DNA of 64,000 nt from Blakeslea trispora (Eukaryota; Mucoromycota; Mucoromycetes; Mucorales; Choanephoraceae), in contig JAIWNE010000022.1 in NCBI GenBank assembly GCA_025331445.1, forward strand, positions 248,001-312,000, read 5' to 3'. The notes below the pieces were generated by a model, which did no database searches, was not told the DNA's origin, and saw only the letters and a program-made list of their open reading frames with translations. Positions 43,182 through 56,416 of the stretch are shown here, in pieces; within the stretch, counting starts at the first letter, position 1; each line of letters begins with the position of its first letter. The position numbers were made by a program, and so were the translations under genes.

Positions 43182-46100
43182 ATGGTCGATCACAAGAGTT
43201 TGCCTGGCCACTTCTTAGGTAAGACATACAAACCGATTTGGAATATAGACATAAGGATGAGCGTTTGATTAATATCATTCTTTTAGGTGGTAATTCTGTC
43301 GAAACTGCTCCTCAAAGCCCTGTCAAAGATTTCGTTCAAGCACATGAAGGTCATACAGTGATCTCAAAAGTATTGATTGCCAACAACGGTATGGCCGCTA
43401 TGAAGGAAATTCGTTCAGTTAGAAAATGGGCATACGAAACCTTTGGTAACGAACGTGCTATCGAATTCACTGTTATGGCTACACCTGAAGATTTGAAGGC
43501 CAACGCTGAATACATCCGTATGGCTGATAACTACGTTGAAGTCCCCGGTGGTACTAACAACAATAACTATGCTAATGTTGAATTGATTGTTGATGTTGCT
43601 GAAAGAACTGGTGCTCACGCTGTCTGGGCTGGTTGGTAAGTTTACAAACATGAGTGTGTGATTTAAGAGAAAATGGCGACTTGGTAGAAAGAAAGGAGAG
43701 CACAGTGAGAGAAAGATTGATGTGAATTAGGAAAACGTATACTTATCTTTTCTGTATTCTTTTCTTTTTTTTTTGACGTAAAGGGGTCATGCTTCTGAAA
43801 ACCCTCGCTTGCCTGAAATGCTTGCTGAATCCAAATACAAGTGTTTATTTATTGGTCCTCCTGCTTCTGCTATGCGTTCTTTGGGTGACAAGATTTCATC
43901 CACTATCGTTGCACAACACGCTGATGTCCCTACCATGGGCTGGAGTGGTGATGGTGTCAAGGATGTTGAAACCGATACTTCAGGTCACGTTGTTGTTCCC
44001 GATGATGCTTATGCTAGAGCTTGTGTCAAGACTGCTGAAGAAGGTCTTGCTGCTGCTGAAAAGATCGGTTTCCCTGTTATGATCAAGGCTTCTGAAGGTG
44101 GTGGTGGTAAGGGTATCCGTAAGGTTGAGGACAGTTCCAACTTTGCCCAACTCTTCTCTCAAGTCCAAGGTGAAATCCCTGGTTCTCCTATCTTTATCAT
44201 GAAGCTTGCTGGTAATGCTCGTCACTTGGAAGTTCAATTGTTGGCCGATCAATACGGTAATGCCATCAGTTTGTTCGGTCGTGATTGTTCCGTTCAACGT
44301 CGTCACCAAAAGATTATTGAAGAAGCTCCTGTCACCATTGCTAAGCCTGACATTTTTGAACAAATGGAAAAGGCTGCTGTTAGACTCGGTAAATTGGTCG
44401 GTTATGTCTCTGCTGGTACTGTTGAGTATCTTTACAGCCACCATGACGACCAATTCTACTTCTTGGAACTTAACCCCAGACTTCAAGTTGAGCATCCTAC
44501 CACTGAAATGGTTTCTGGTGTCAACCTGCCTGCTGCCCAACTTCAAATTGCTATGGGTATCCCTCTTCATCGTATTCGTGATATCCGTGTCCTTTATGGT
44601 GTCGAACACAACAGCGCTTCCGAAATCGATTTCAACTTTGACAACCCTACCTCTTTGACAAGCCATCGTCGTCCTACTCCTAAGGGCCACGTTATTGCTT
44701 GTCGTATCACTGCTGAAAACCCTGATGCTGGTTTCAAGCCTTCTTCTGGTATTATGCATGAACTCAACTTCAGATCAAGCACTGATGTTTGGGGTTATTT
44801 CTCTGTCGTCTCTGCTGGTGGTTTGCACGAATTTGCTGACTCTCAATTCGGTCACATTTTCGCTTATGGTGAAAACCGTCAAGCTGCTCGTAAGAACATG
44901 GTCATTGCACTTAAAGAACTCTCTATTCGTGGTGATTTCCGTACCACTGTTGAATACATTATTCGCTTGCTCGAAACTCCTGACTTTGAAGAAAACACCA
45001 TCAACACTGGTTGGTTGGATATGTTGATTTCCAAGAAGATGACTGCCGAACGTCCTGATACTATGTTGGCTGTTTTCTGTGGTGCTGCCACTAAGGCTCA
45101 TGCTGCTGCCTTGGAATCTTTCCAACAATACAAGCAATCTCTTGAAAAGGGTCAAGTACCTAGCAAGGGTAGTCTTAAGACTGTCTTCACTGTTGACTTC
45201 ATCTACGAAGAGGTTCGTTACAACTTCACTGTCACCCTTTCCGCCCCAGGCTTGTATACTTTATACTTGAACGGTACCAAGACCCAAGTTTTCATTCGCG
45301 ACTTGTCTGATGGTGGTCTTTTGATCTCTATGGATGGAAAGTCTCACACTACATACTCCCGTGATGAAGTTCAAGCTACTCGTTTGATGATTGATGGTAA
45401 GACTTGTCTTTTGGAAAAGGAAAGCGACCCTACTCAATTGAGAAGTCCTTCTCCTGGTAAGCTTGTCAACTTGCTTGTCGAAAACGGTGATCACTTGAAG
45501 GCTGGTGATGCCTATGCTGAAATTGAGGTAATTTTTTTTTTGCAAAGCTTTCAAAAGAGTCTTTTTTTAACCATTTGCTCTTTGCTCCGATAGGTCATGA
45601 AGATGTACATGCCTTTGGTTGCTACTGAAGATGGTCATGTACAATTCATCAAGCAAGCTGGTGCCACTCTCGAAGCTGGCGACATCATCGGTATTTTGTC
45701 TCTCGATGACCCTAGTCGTGTTAAGCATGCTCTTCCCTTCAACGGAACTGTTCCTACTTTCGGCCCTCCTCACATCGTTGGTGACAAGCCTGTTCAACGC
45801 TTCCACGCTACTAAGCAAACCCTCGAACACATCCTCAAGGGCTACGACAACCAGGCTCTTGTCCAAACTGCCGTTAAGGAGTTTGCCGATATCTTGAACA
45901 ACCCCAAGTTGCCTTACTCTGAATTGGGCGCTGTTTTGTCTGTCTTGTCTGGCCGTATCCCCCAACGTTTGGAAAGTTCAATCCACAAGTTGTTCGATGA
46001 ATCTAAGTCTAGCCAACGTGAATTCCCTGCTGTTGAATTCTTGCAATTGATCGAAGGTTTCGCCCGCGACAACCTCAACCTTCAATCTGAAGTCACTGCT

Positions 46101-49100
46101 TACAAGAACTCTGTTGCTCCTCTTGTTGATATCTTTGAGCGTTACAGAAACGGTTTGAAGGAGCATGCTTACAGCAACTATGTTCAATTGATGGAACAAT
46201 ACTATGATGTCGAAATCTTGTTTAGCCAACAACGTGAGGAAGAAGTTATCTTATCTCTTAGAGATCAACACAAGGATAACTTGGACAAGGTTTTGGAAGT
46301 CGTCTTGTCTCACGCTAAGGTCAGTGTCAAGAACAACCTCATCCTTATTTTGCTTGAAATCATCAATCCTGTTGCTACTGGCAGTGCTCTTGATAAGTAC
46401 TTCACTCCTATTTTGAAGCGTTTGTCTGAAATTGAAAGCCGTGCTACTCAAAAGGTTACTTTGAAGGCCCGTGAATTGTTGATTCTTTGCCAATTGCCCT
46501 CTTATGAAGAGCGTCAAGCCCAAATGTACCAAATTTTGAAGAACTCTGTTACTGAATCTGTTTATGGTGGTGGAACTGAATACCGTACTCCTAGCTACGA
46601 TACCTTCAAGGACCTTATCGACACCAAATTCAATGTCTTTGATGTTTTGCCTCACTTCTTCTACCATGACGATCCTTATATTGCTTTGGCCGCTATTGAA
46701 GTATACTGTCGTCGTTCTTACCATGCTTACAAGATTTTGGATGTTGCTTACAACCTTGAGCACAAGCCTTATGTTGTAGCCTGGAAGTTCTTGCTTCAAA
46801 CTGCTGCCACTAGCATTGACCCCAACAAGCGTATTGCCTCTTACTCTGATCTTACTTTCTTGTTGAACAAGACTGAAGAAGAGCCCGTCCGTACTGGTGC
46901 TATGACTGCTTGTAACTCATTGGAAGATTTGGAAGCTCAATTGCCTCGTATTTTGACTGCTTTTGAAGAAGAACCTCTTCCTCCTATGATGCAACGCACT
47001 GAAAAGGAAGCTCGTATGGAGAACATTCTCAACATTGCTATTCGTGCTGATGACTCTTTGGACGATGCTGCTTTCCGCACCAAGATCTCTGAAGTCATTG
47101 CTTCTCATGCTGATGCTTTCCGTAAGGCTCACCTTCGTCGTATTTCCGTTGTTGTCTGTCGTGGCAGCCAATGGCCTGATTACTACACTTTCCGTGAACG
47201 CGAAGACTACAAGGAAGATGAAACTATCCGTCACATTGAGCCTGCTATGGCTTACCAACTTGAATTGGCTCGTCTCTCTAACTTTGAGATTAAGCCTTGT
47301 TTCATTGAGAACAGACAAATGCATGTCTACTATTCCGTTGCCAAGGAGAACCCCTCTGATTGCCGTTTCTTCATTCGTGCACTTGTTCGTCCTGGCCGTG
47401 TCAAGAGCTCTATGCGTACCGCTGATTACTTGATTTCTGAAAGTGACCGTCTCTTGACTGATATTCTCGATACACTTGAAATTGTCAGCCATGAATACAA
47501 GAACTCTGACTGTAACCATTTGTTCATCAACTTCATCCCTACTTTTGCTATCGAAGCTGAAGATGTTGAGCATGCCTTGAAAGACTTTGTTGACCGTCAC
47601 GGTAAGCGTCTTTGGAAGCTCCGTGTTACTGGTGCTGAAATCCGTTTCAATGTTCAATCTAAGCGCCCTGATGCCCCTATCATTCCTATGCGTTTCATTG
47701 TCGACAACGTCTCTGGCTTCATCTTGAAGGTCGAGGTCTATCAAGAAGTCAAGACCGAAAAGAACGGTTGGGTTCTCAAGTCTGTCAACAAGATTCCTGG
47801 TGCCATGCACATGCAATCTTTGTCTACTCCTTATCCTACAAAGGAATGGCTTCAACCTCGTCGTTACAAGGCTCACTTGATGGGTACTACTTATGTTTAT
47901 GACTTCCCTGAGCTCTTCCGTCAAGCTGTTCAAAACCAATGGACTCAAGCCATCAAGCACGACTCCTCTTTGAAGCAACCCAGTCATCTGATTGAAGCCA
48001 AGGAATTGGTTCTTGACGAGGATGATGTTCTCCAAGAAATCGACCGTGCTCCTGGTACCAACACTGTTGGTATGGTTGCTTGGATCATCACTATGCGTAC
48101 CCCTGAGTTCCCTAGTGGTCGCCGTATCATTGCTATTGCTAATGACATTACCTTCAAGATCGGTTCCTTCGGTGTTGCTGAAGACCAAGTCTTCTACAAG
48201 GCTTCTGAGCTTGCCCGTTCTCTTGGTATTCCTCGTGTCTACTTGTCTGCTAACTCTGGTGCTCGTATTGGTCTTGCTGAAGAACTCATCAGTCAATTCA
48301 GAGCTGCCTGGAAGGTCCCATCTGACCCTACTGCTGGTTTCAACTACCTCTACTTGACTCCTGCTGACTATGAGACTCTTGTTCAACAAGGTGATGCCAA
48401 GAGTGTTCTTGTTGAAGAAATTCAAGACGAAGGTGAAACTCGCCTCCGTATCACTGATGTTATTGGTCACACTGACGGTCTTGGTGTTGAGAACTTGAGA
48501 GGTTCTGGTTTAATTGCCGGTGCCACTTCTCGTGCTTATGATGACATTTTCACCATTACTCTTGTCACCTGTCGTTCCGTCGGTATTGGTGCTTACCTTG
48601 TCCGTCTTGGTCAACGTACTGTTCAAAACGAAGGTCAACCTATCATCTTGACTGGTGCCCCTGCTTTGAACAAGGTGCTTGGTCGTGAAGTCTACACTTC
48701 CAACTTGCAATTGGGTGGTACTCAAATCATGTACAAGAACGGTGTTTCACACTTGACTGCCGAAAATGACTTTGAGGGTATTAGCAAGATTGTCCGATGG
48801 CTCTCATTTGTCCCTGAGGTCCGCAATGGTCCTGTTACCATGCGCTTGGGTGCTGATCCCATTGATCGTGACATTGAATACATGCCTCCTAAGGGTCCCT
48901 CTGATCCTCGTTTCTTCTTGGCTGGTAAGAACGAAAATGGCAAGTGGCTCAGCGGTTTCTTTGATCAAGACTCCTTCGTCGAAACTTTGTCTGGTTGGGC
49001 TCGTACTGTTGTCGTTGGTCGTGCTCGCTTGGGTGGTATTCCTATGGGTGTCGTCTCTGTTGAAACACGTACTGTTGAGAACATCGTCCCTGCTGACCCT

Positions 49101-50105
49101 GCTAACTCTGATTCTACTGAACAAGTCTTCATGGAAGCTGGTGGTGTTTGGTTCCCCAACTCTGCTTACAAGACTGCTCAAGCTATTAACGATTTCAACA
49201 AGGGTGAACAATTACCTTTGATGATCTTTGCTAACTGGCGTGGTTTCTCTGGTGGTCAACGTGACATGTACAACGAAGTCTTGAAGTACGGTGCTCAAAT
49301 TGTTGATGCTTTGAGCAACTACAAGCAACCTGTCTTTGTCTACATTGTTCCTAATGGTGAACTCCGTGGTGGTGCTTGGGTTGTCGTTGACCCTACTATC
49401 AACAAGGACATGATGGAAATGTATGCTGATACACATGCTCGTGGTGGTGTCTTGGAGCCTGAGGGTATTGTTGAAATCAAGTACCGTAAGCCTGCTTTGC
49501 TTGCCACTATGGAACGTCTCGATGCCACTTATGCTTCTTTGAAGAAACAATTTGCTGAAGAAGGCAAGACTGAAGAGGAAAAGGCTGCTCTCAAGACTCA
49601 GATCGAAGCTCGTGAACAAGAACTCTTGCCAGTATACCAACAAATCTCCATTCAATTTGCTGATCTTCACGATCGCTCTGGCCGTATGAAGGCTAAGGGT
49701 GTGATTCGTAAGGCACTTGACTGGCGCCGTGCTCGTCACTATTTCTACTGGCGTGTTCGTCGTAGACTCAGTGAAGAATATGCTTTCCGCAAGATTGTCA
49801 CTGCTACTGACTCTTCTATGAGCCGTGAAGACATGGCTACTCTTATCAAGCAATGGTTTGCTAACGATCACGAGTCTACTGACTATGACGAAGCTGATGA
49901 AGTTGTTTCTGAATGGTTTGAAAAGCGTGCTAGTGTTATTGATCAGCGTATCAGCAAGTTAAAGACTGATTCTCTCAAGCAACAAGTTGCTACCCTCGGT
50001 TCTGTTGACCAAGAAGCCGTTGTTGAAGGTTTCAGCCAATTGTTAGAAAACTTGAGTGCAGATGCTCGTGCTGATATTTTGCGCAAGCTCAACTCTCGCT
50101 TCTAA
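43182..50105 (+). CDS. ACC1: Acetyl-CoA carboxylase (cytosolic, multidomain)
   Basis: Exons 43182-43218, 43287-43635, 43784-45527 and 45594-50105 give 2213 residues, the normal size of fungal ACC. Biotin carboxylase: [16 protein letters not shown] (residue ~40), ATP-grasp [14 protein letters not shown] (~229), [10 protein letters not shown]. Biotin carrier: the EVMKM site with Lys713, split by intron 3 between Glu and Val. The central ACC region is followed by carboxyltransferase from about 1530 ([31 protein letters not shown]). The enzyme makes malonyl-CoA from acetyl-CoA, bicarbonate and ATP, the committed step of fatty-acid synthesis. Codon use is strongly biased, as in highly expressed genes, which also opens long antisense frames. 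No mitochondrial targeting sequence is evident. Confidence 0.98.
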
Positions 50106-50587
50106 AAAAAAAACATCTTTTGTAAACAAGTCTCCCTCAAAAAAATTTAGAAAGTAAAACTGACTTTTTCTCCCAACTGTCAGTTTTCTTTGTCAAATAA
50201 TATTATGTAAAGAATTTATAGTAACTTAGTCTCCCCCCTTTTTTTCGTATATAAATAAAAATAATCATTAGTTCATAAAACCTCGATTCATTGCACGCAA
50301 ATAAGACATCTTCTTTCTGCTATCCCAAAGCAAGTGCTCGGTCGAATACTTGAATAAGTTGACTTTCAGCAATAATAACCAACACAGCAAAATTGTTTAT
50401 TGCTCTTGCAGTTATCTCTAAAGTAGAAAACACTGTGTCTTGATTTTTTTTAAAACTGAGTTCAACTTGCTTTACCAAATTTCCCTTTTAGGACAATAAA
50501 GACGAGTCACAAACTTGATCTGTGGATTAAAGAAAGCCCTGGAAGAAAATCTAATTCCTTTTTTTTCTTTTTCTCAACTTCGATACT
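50106..50587. other. ACC1 3' flank and next promoter
   Basis: An A-run and AATAAA-like words follow the ACC1 stop (polyadenylation likely near 50240-50280). A CT-rich tract leads to the next start codon. No gene seen. Confidence 0.5.
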
Positions 50588-50852
50588 ATGTTTCAAAAGA
50601 TTGTCAACTTCTGGTTTTCTAGCTTCATTACTGAACGTTTATTAGCAAGCCCCATTTTCAACCGCATGGCTGCAAAGACCCATCAACATGTTTCCACTAT
50701 CACAGATAAAGGTAAAGGGATAAAGCGATATTCTTATTTTTCGCAGTTATACTGAGGGTGCTATTCAATTAGGTTCCAAGGCAGGTGGGGATTTCATGAA
50801 GGCCTTCAAGGAAAACCTTGAAAAGGAAGCAAGGAAGAATGCTGGCAAATAA
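50588..50852 (+). CDS. Small conserved-looking protein, 67 residues
   Basis: Two exons (50588-50711 and 50773-50852) join in phase 1. The N-terminal third is hydrophobic/aromatic (FQKIVNFWFSSFITERLLA) and could be a mitochondrial presequence or a membrane-associated helix. The middle has SPIFNRMAAKTHQHV and the end is a basic amphipathic helix (FMKAFKENLEKEARKNAGK). I cannot name a family. The clean splice, the ATG after a pyrimidine-rich leader and the compact form suggest a real gene. Confidence 0.62.
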
Positions 50853-51069
50853 TCAGGCTTCGCAATCACTATACATTATTATCTTCATCTATTTATGCAT
50901 CATATACACACAGACAATACAATTTACAAATTTTTTTTTATCCATTTTAAGTGTATATTGTTTATTTTTAATTACTGTTTTATTATAGAGTACACAGATG
51001 ATTAGTGAAATGGGTATGAACAAGTTATAATACAGAGAGAGAGAGAGAGGATGGGGGGGGGTAGACAAT

Positions 51070-52097
51070 CTACACAACATCATCTATAGTTGGTTCAGAG
51101 ATAATAATTCGCTCCATTTTTCGAGCCTTGTTGAAGTCAGATAATGCTCTCAAGATAATAAACCATCCTACAAACATCATTATGTAAGCAGTGATCTTGG
51201 CCTGAGTAGCATCATGTCCAATAGTCTCATGTCCCTCTCCATCATAATCAAAATCTTCATCCAGTGTTCCTCCTAAATGCACAATTTAGTGTCACCTATA
51301 AATCACTTAAACAAAACTTACGACTGCGAACATAAAATCCATACTGTAGCAAAGAAAACCCCAATCCTGCAAATGCACCATTCTAAATAAAGGTTAGCAG
51401 AGTCCAGCTTTTCTTTTTTGATTTGTCTGTTTCTTTTTCTACCTTGGCAGCATGTGTTGTGTGCAATAGGTATGTTAGCATAAATCCAACAAATTGAAAA
51501 CTAGCCGAAACTGTTATGTAATTATGAGAGATCTTAAAATAAACTTTTTGTATTTTTCACTAATGTCTTACCCGTTAAATTCCATAGAAATATCAATATA
51601 CTACCAACCGGCAACCCTTCCACCAAAATAACATCATCCATACCAATAGGTGCTATTACTGTTGTTTGCCAATAAGGTGGTGTTGTATCAGCCGAAGCTT
51701 CTTCATAAGACTACAATTGTTGTCTTGCATAAGTCATGATCTTAATTTGAAAAGAAAAAGAGGCCATCGTATCTTACTTACAGGTAACTCATTTTCGATT
51801 TTATCACCAGATTCAGGTTTGGCTGCTATGTTCGAAAATACACCATCAGTCGATTGCTGATGTATAGGCATAAGTGATATGGCCTGTGATTCACTAGAGT
51901 GGGGCAGTAATTGATGTTGTTCGTCATCGTCAATATCGAAAGTATACTCCAAATCTGTTCTTTCATGCTCCTCTTGATGATTCAAAGGCACCTGTAACAA
52001 GAATAAGGACAATCGTTATTTTGCTATGTCTTGTATGGATTTCTTTGAATTTCGGTTCCATTTCGCTTACTTGTTGATATCCTCGGTTATTTGTCAT
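51070..52097 (-). CDS. BSD2/NDFIP-like Rsp5 (NEDD4) adaptor membrane protein
   Basis: Six exons (52097-52071, 51991-51782, 51710-51572, 51510-51443, 51382-51322, 51272-51070) give 235 residues. After an acidic N-terminal region, LPSYEEAS provides an LPxY motif and TTPPYW a second Tyr motif for WW-domain binding. The family core follows: DDVILVEGLPVGS, a first membrane segment, SFQFVGFMLTYLLHTTHAAK, GLGFSLLQYGFYVRS, and a last segment AYIMMFVGWFIILRAL. Yeast Bsd2 and animal NDFIP proteins recruit Rsp5/NEDD4 ubiquitin ligases to Golgi/endosomal cargo such as metal transporters. The three-segment topology and PY motifs fit. Which of the fungal paralogues (Bsd2, Tre) it matches best is open. Confidence 0.92.
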
Positions 52098-52319
52098 GAT
52101 TAAATTTCGTTAAAACAGAAAAATAAAATAAAAAAAAAAAGCTTTTTTTCTAATTTTTTTTTTTCTACAATTTATACGATGGATGATTTTTTATTTATTT
52201 AAATAAATTTTAATGGCCTACAAGCATGTAGCTTAAAAGCTGAATTGCACTAGACAGATCAAAATGCATGAGAAACTAAAAGCCTTTTGGAGACAAAACG
52301 CAAAAGGAAAGGAATCAGT

Positions 52320-52322
<3 letters not shown>

Positions 52323-52365
<43 letters not shown>
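52323..52365. repeat. (GA)n microsatellite
   Basis: About 21 uninterrupted GA units. Confidence 0.97.
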
Positions 52366-52367
<2 letters not shown>

Positions 52368-52453
52368 AACCATTTTAGCAAGAGGGAACCAGGATCTTTT
52401 GAGGGTAGGGAGACAGTCAAATGGGCAAGGTAATTCATGTCATATATAGCAAG

Positions 52454-52711
52454 CTAATGGGCCTTCCAGGGAGAGAACAGGAGTAAAGAGCGAAGCTTTT
52501 TTTTGGTACAAAGTATGTCCAAAAGGAAAGACAAAGGATCTTCTACAGGTAGTGGTATCTTCAGTCTATTATAGATTTGTAAGCAATCGATAGCATGAGC
52601 TCTGTTGAAGGGTTGGTCAAAGTGTAAGAAGGGACATGGGGAGGGGCGACCATAAGGTAGCCAATCAAGGCAGCGTTGAATTAGACTACTCCACTCTTGA
52701 TGAATCATCAA
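52454..52711 (-). pseudogene. Possible C-terminal relic of a LINE-type ORF
   Basis: The frame reads WLPYGRPSPCPF and FNRAHAIDCLQIYNRL. I recall similar stretches in C-terminal parts of non-LTR retrotransposon proteins of Mucorales, but this is memory, not a search. Flanking DNA in this frame has stops, so at most it is a 260-bp fragment. It could also be chance. Confidence 0.35.
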
Positions 52712-53631
52712 CAGTCATAGAATTGGTTCCACTATCAGTGCGTTTTGGAAAGCAGAGAGGAATTTCGAGTAACAATCATTCCGGCGTTCAGAGCGGCTAT
52801 CGCGAAAGAATGAACGACGAATCGGTTGAAAAGGGCCGTCTGTCAAGATTGTTGAAGGAAGAGAAACAATGCTTCCAATTTGGCTTTTTTTTTTTTTTAC
52901 TCAACAAGTTTTCTTAAGCTAAATGCGCATTTCTTCAACAATAACTCTTCAGCTTAGATGTGGCATATATAGTGAACATGAGGACAATTGACTAGTACAC
53001 CTTATTTTTGGTCAAAATCCCATCCATATATCGAATATCTAGAGTCTTATGCATACACAAAATCGAATTGACTGTAAACATTAAACATCAAAGATCAAGT
53101 CGATTACAACACAAAATGGAATGATATGAAGACATTATGGTGTGCCTAGTCAGACAGTTAAATAGCTCCAACTGAGTTTTCGTTTTCTTGAGCAAGTAAA
53201 GCGTCAAACGCTGATAAGACTTTCTCAGCTGAATGGGCACTGTAGTCACAGACAGGAGGGGACCACTACTAGGTAGGCGCAATAAGGAAAGGAATGGTCT
53301 TTGGCTGTCTTCAGAAAGTCCATGAGGGACGAATAAGGAGTTAGATTGAATTAGACATAGTGTTCAACACAAGTCAATAAACAAACCATAATTGCGATGA
53401 GACTGTTCTCTCTATTTCGATACAAAACAAGATGGCTACACACATTTCCAACGTATTGTCTATTCAATGCTTTTGGTCAATGCTCTACTCAGATACTCTT
53501 AAATCGATATTAGCTAATGTCCCAATAATTTCTGGAAATAGTGTACAGGTTTTTCTTGTTTTTTTTTCTTACCCCACCATCTTTTTTCTATACAGAATAA
53601 GGTGCCCTTTTTTTTTCCTGCTACACCAACC

Positions 53632-55834
53632 ATGACTGATCAACCACCTCAACGAACGCGCTTATCCAAATCAAAAGCAACTGCTTCTACTTCCACTATT
53701 CAAACACTAGAAATAACAACAACTGCCATAACCAATAAAGATATTGACCATTCCCCTTCTAGCATAGCAACAGAAGAAGACAATCTGGAAGAGAGAAAAC
53801 CATCTCGCCATCATCACCACCACCATGTCCGCTCGCCTGCTTTTGAAGCTCATTCTAATTTGGCATCGCCTCTACCTTCACCTCAACTTCTTGAAGGCAT
53901 CTGTACTGATCTAGTATTGCCACCTCCCATTGCTACCAAAGGCCCCTCAGAAGCTATTGTAGCACTTCAAGATGCCGTCAATGGTAAGTCCAGTCTCTTT
54001 CACTCTCTCCGATAACAAACAGACTAACCTGCTTCAAAGTATCACAGAACAAAAAGTGCAATAAAAGACTGCATACTCTCTCTCTATTTGAATCTTCCTT
54101 TTTTTCGGCAGCCCTATTGATTCAATGGTCTAATGTAATGGGCCCTAAAGTAGAAAAAGTATGGTCAGTTGAGCCTCTTGAAGAAGAGACACAGATTGTC
54201 ATTAGCAGACAAGTGCTCAATGGCGAAATGGGTCGCACATTAAACAAAGTAGAGCCCAAATGGATTGTGCTACATCGTCAAGCTATCATCTGTACAGCTT
54301 TTTTATTCTATGATCCCACCTTGGAATCGCTTGCTGCCTTTGCATTTGTGGTACCAGTTCGCTATTTGCGTAACTTTTCAAAGTATTTTAACGTTTTGTG
54401 TGATCGAGTTCCTACGTTGTTAATTGAGCCACTTGTGAAGTTGCGTAAACTTACCAAAAGACAGCAGATGGTATGTTTATAGAATAACATCTATCATGGA
54501 TTCTTTTTTTTTAAGAGAGAGAAATGACTTACATAGATAGGAATTCAGAATTGGCATTATGCATTGAACTTTTTTACCTTGGAGAAATTAGCTCCTTTTG
54601 TTAAATCGGTGATGGATTTAGAGTCTGTCTCTTTACCTTTTGATTGTGTGAAGGTAAGAAAAAAAAAAGACGGAAGAAGAGAACCCGAGGCCGGATGATT
54701 GACATCTTATGTTTAGACAAGTCATACTATTTTGGACACCGAATCAAAGCAATTGTTGAATTCCCCATTTATTGCCAAGTTTGTAAAATAATCAGACGGT
54801 CAAAAGGATGGGACAACTATCCTGACAAGTTTATATTCTCTTAGAGTCATTACTTCACATCTACAAACCTTTGGCTCTACTATGCTCATGGGTAACACTT
54901 TGACTAGCATGAATATGGTAAGAAAAAGAGTGAGATAATAAAGAAGTAAAGGTTACTAAATGAACTTGTGTTTATTAGCTCATTAATACACTAGCTTTGT
55001 TCTTGACCGCGGACGAAAGAAGCAGATCGAGTCATGCAAGAAAACACCATCACTATATGCCAGACTTGTATCTTCAAGGTCTTTTGATTCAAGTAAATTG
55101 ATGACAGACTTTCTCTTCTAAATGGTATTAATTGAATGTACTATAAGGATATAGAGGGAATGCAAACCAAGCTTGAATTGGCTGTGTTGGATTCTATTGA
55201 GCCTACTACTTTAGTGGATATGACACGCTTAATTGTTCGAAGGACACCACTCTATACGGCTTACGATCAATTGAAACAGCAATATCATACTCTTATTGCT
55301 TCCAAATTAGAAGAATCTCTTGCCCAATTTACGTCAGGCACGCCTTTGGCTAAAAGTCATCTTAACGATTGGAGGTAAGCGATGGTTGAGAGAGAAAGAG
55401 AAAGGTTTAAAGGACTGACATGTATTTACTTCAGTAAACGTTCAAGTGTATTTGAAAAGACAGATTTAGTGGCACCTATGGTACAGGCATTGATTGACGA
55501 ACTGCATCAAATACCTGTTCGAATGAGAGAATCTTATATTCGGCAATGGAGGCGATATTTGGTCAAGAAGGCATTAGCTATGATCAAGTTTGTTGAAGAT
55601 GAAACGTAAAGAATTTTTTTAGTATAGTGAAGATGAGGTTGGAAGAAAGGTGGACTAACTGAGCTTAATAGAAGAGTAATTATATCTCAACCGTCAGATA
55701 ATGATTTGGTTACAAGAGTCATGAATGCATTGGTCTTGTATGATATGTCTGATTTTACCATCGTTTTGACACAAGCAGAGAAGCTGAAGCCAGGAATTGT
55801 GGCATTTATTTCTGCACATTCAAAAAGATTATAG
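53632..55834 (+). CDS. C9orf72 homologue (DENN-family Rab/Arf regulator)
   Basis: Nine exons (53632-53983, 54112-54470, 54549-54653, 54717-54778, 54845-54917, 54979-55092, 55148-55374, 55435-55605, 55672-55834) join in frame to 541 residues; exon 4 is the least certain. After a 117-residue disordered N-terminal extension with a His run, the protein follows C9orf72 in order. Marks are a W-x-N-x-x-GP-x-V start (IQWSNVMGPKVEKVW), an LNGE-type strand, ITSHLQTFG, LALFLTADER, LYLQGLL, then KKALAMIKFVEDET and a closing AEKLKPGI. In animals C9orf72 works with SMCR8 and WDR41 as a GTPase-activating complex in autophagy and lysosome signalling. This role is known for animals and only inferred here. Confidence 0.85.
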
Positions 55835-56235
55835 TCATAATATACCCTTTTCTGAATCAATAAAGATTGTATTTGTAGTTTGATGTAATCTATTTGTTAT
55901 TCTTTTCTATATCTCTTTTATAATAGCGATAAAGCTTGCTGAAGAACACATATTGTTTACTGAAAAGGTAAAGACTGATTGGGAATGATTGAAAAAGCAA
56001 TCGGGATGCTCCTGTACTTGCTGTGAACTACAAAGCCGCAAAAGTAAACCAACTAGATTTGATATTACAATGAGGCTTGATTGCTATTAGCATTCATCTT
56101 AAGAACTAAGATTTTTAGCCTGTTTCAACTAATGAACGTTCTCTTCTCATCTTCTACATACTGCTAATAAGTATTTGTTTTTTATTGATAGAATATATGA
56201 CTTGGGTTTACTCAAATGCGGCACTATTCTTCCTG
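55835..56235. other. C9orf72-like 3' flank, no gene
   Basis: An AATAAA-like signal follows about 25 bp after the stop. No further feature until the DIRS relic. Confidence 0.5.
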
Positions 56236-56362
56236 TTAATTTAATGAACCTTTGTAAGCTTTTATCTCAATAAATATAATACTCAAATAATATGCGAGAC
56301 GGACATTTTCTTTTCTCAACGGCTCCAAAGCGAGTCTCATCCGTTTGCTGAACACTCTTGGT

Positions 56363-56416
<54 letters not shown>

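Larger units (their letters stand above)
52098..53631. other. Intergenic with GA repeat and a possible LINE relic
   Basis: It contains the (GA)n run and the weak coding relic listed separately. The last 130 bases are the C9orf72-like gene leader, T-rich. Nothing else is supported. Confidence 0.45.

Noticed and set aside
46917..48470. A 517-codon minus-strand frame inside ACC1 and other long antisense frames there
   Set aside because: They are antisense to the biased codons of a conserved enzyme and show no family features.
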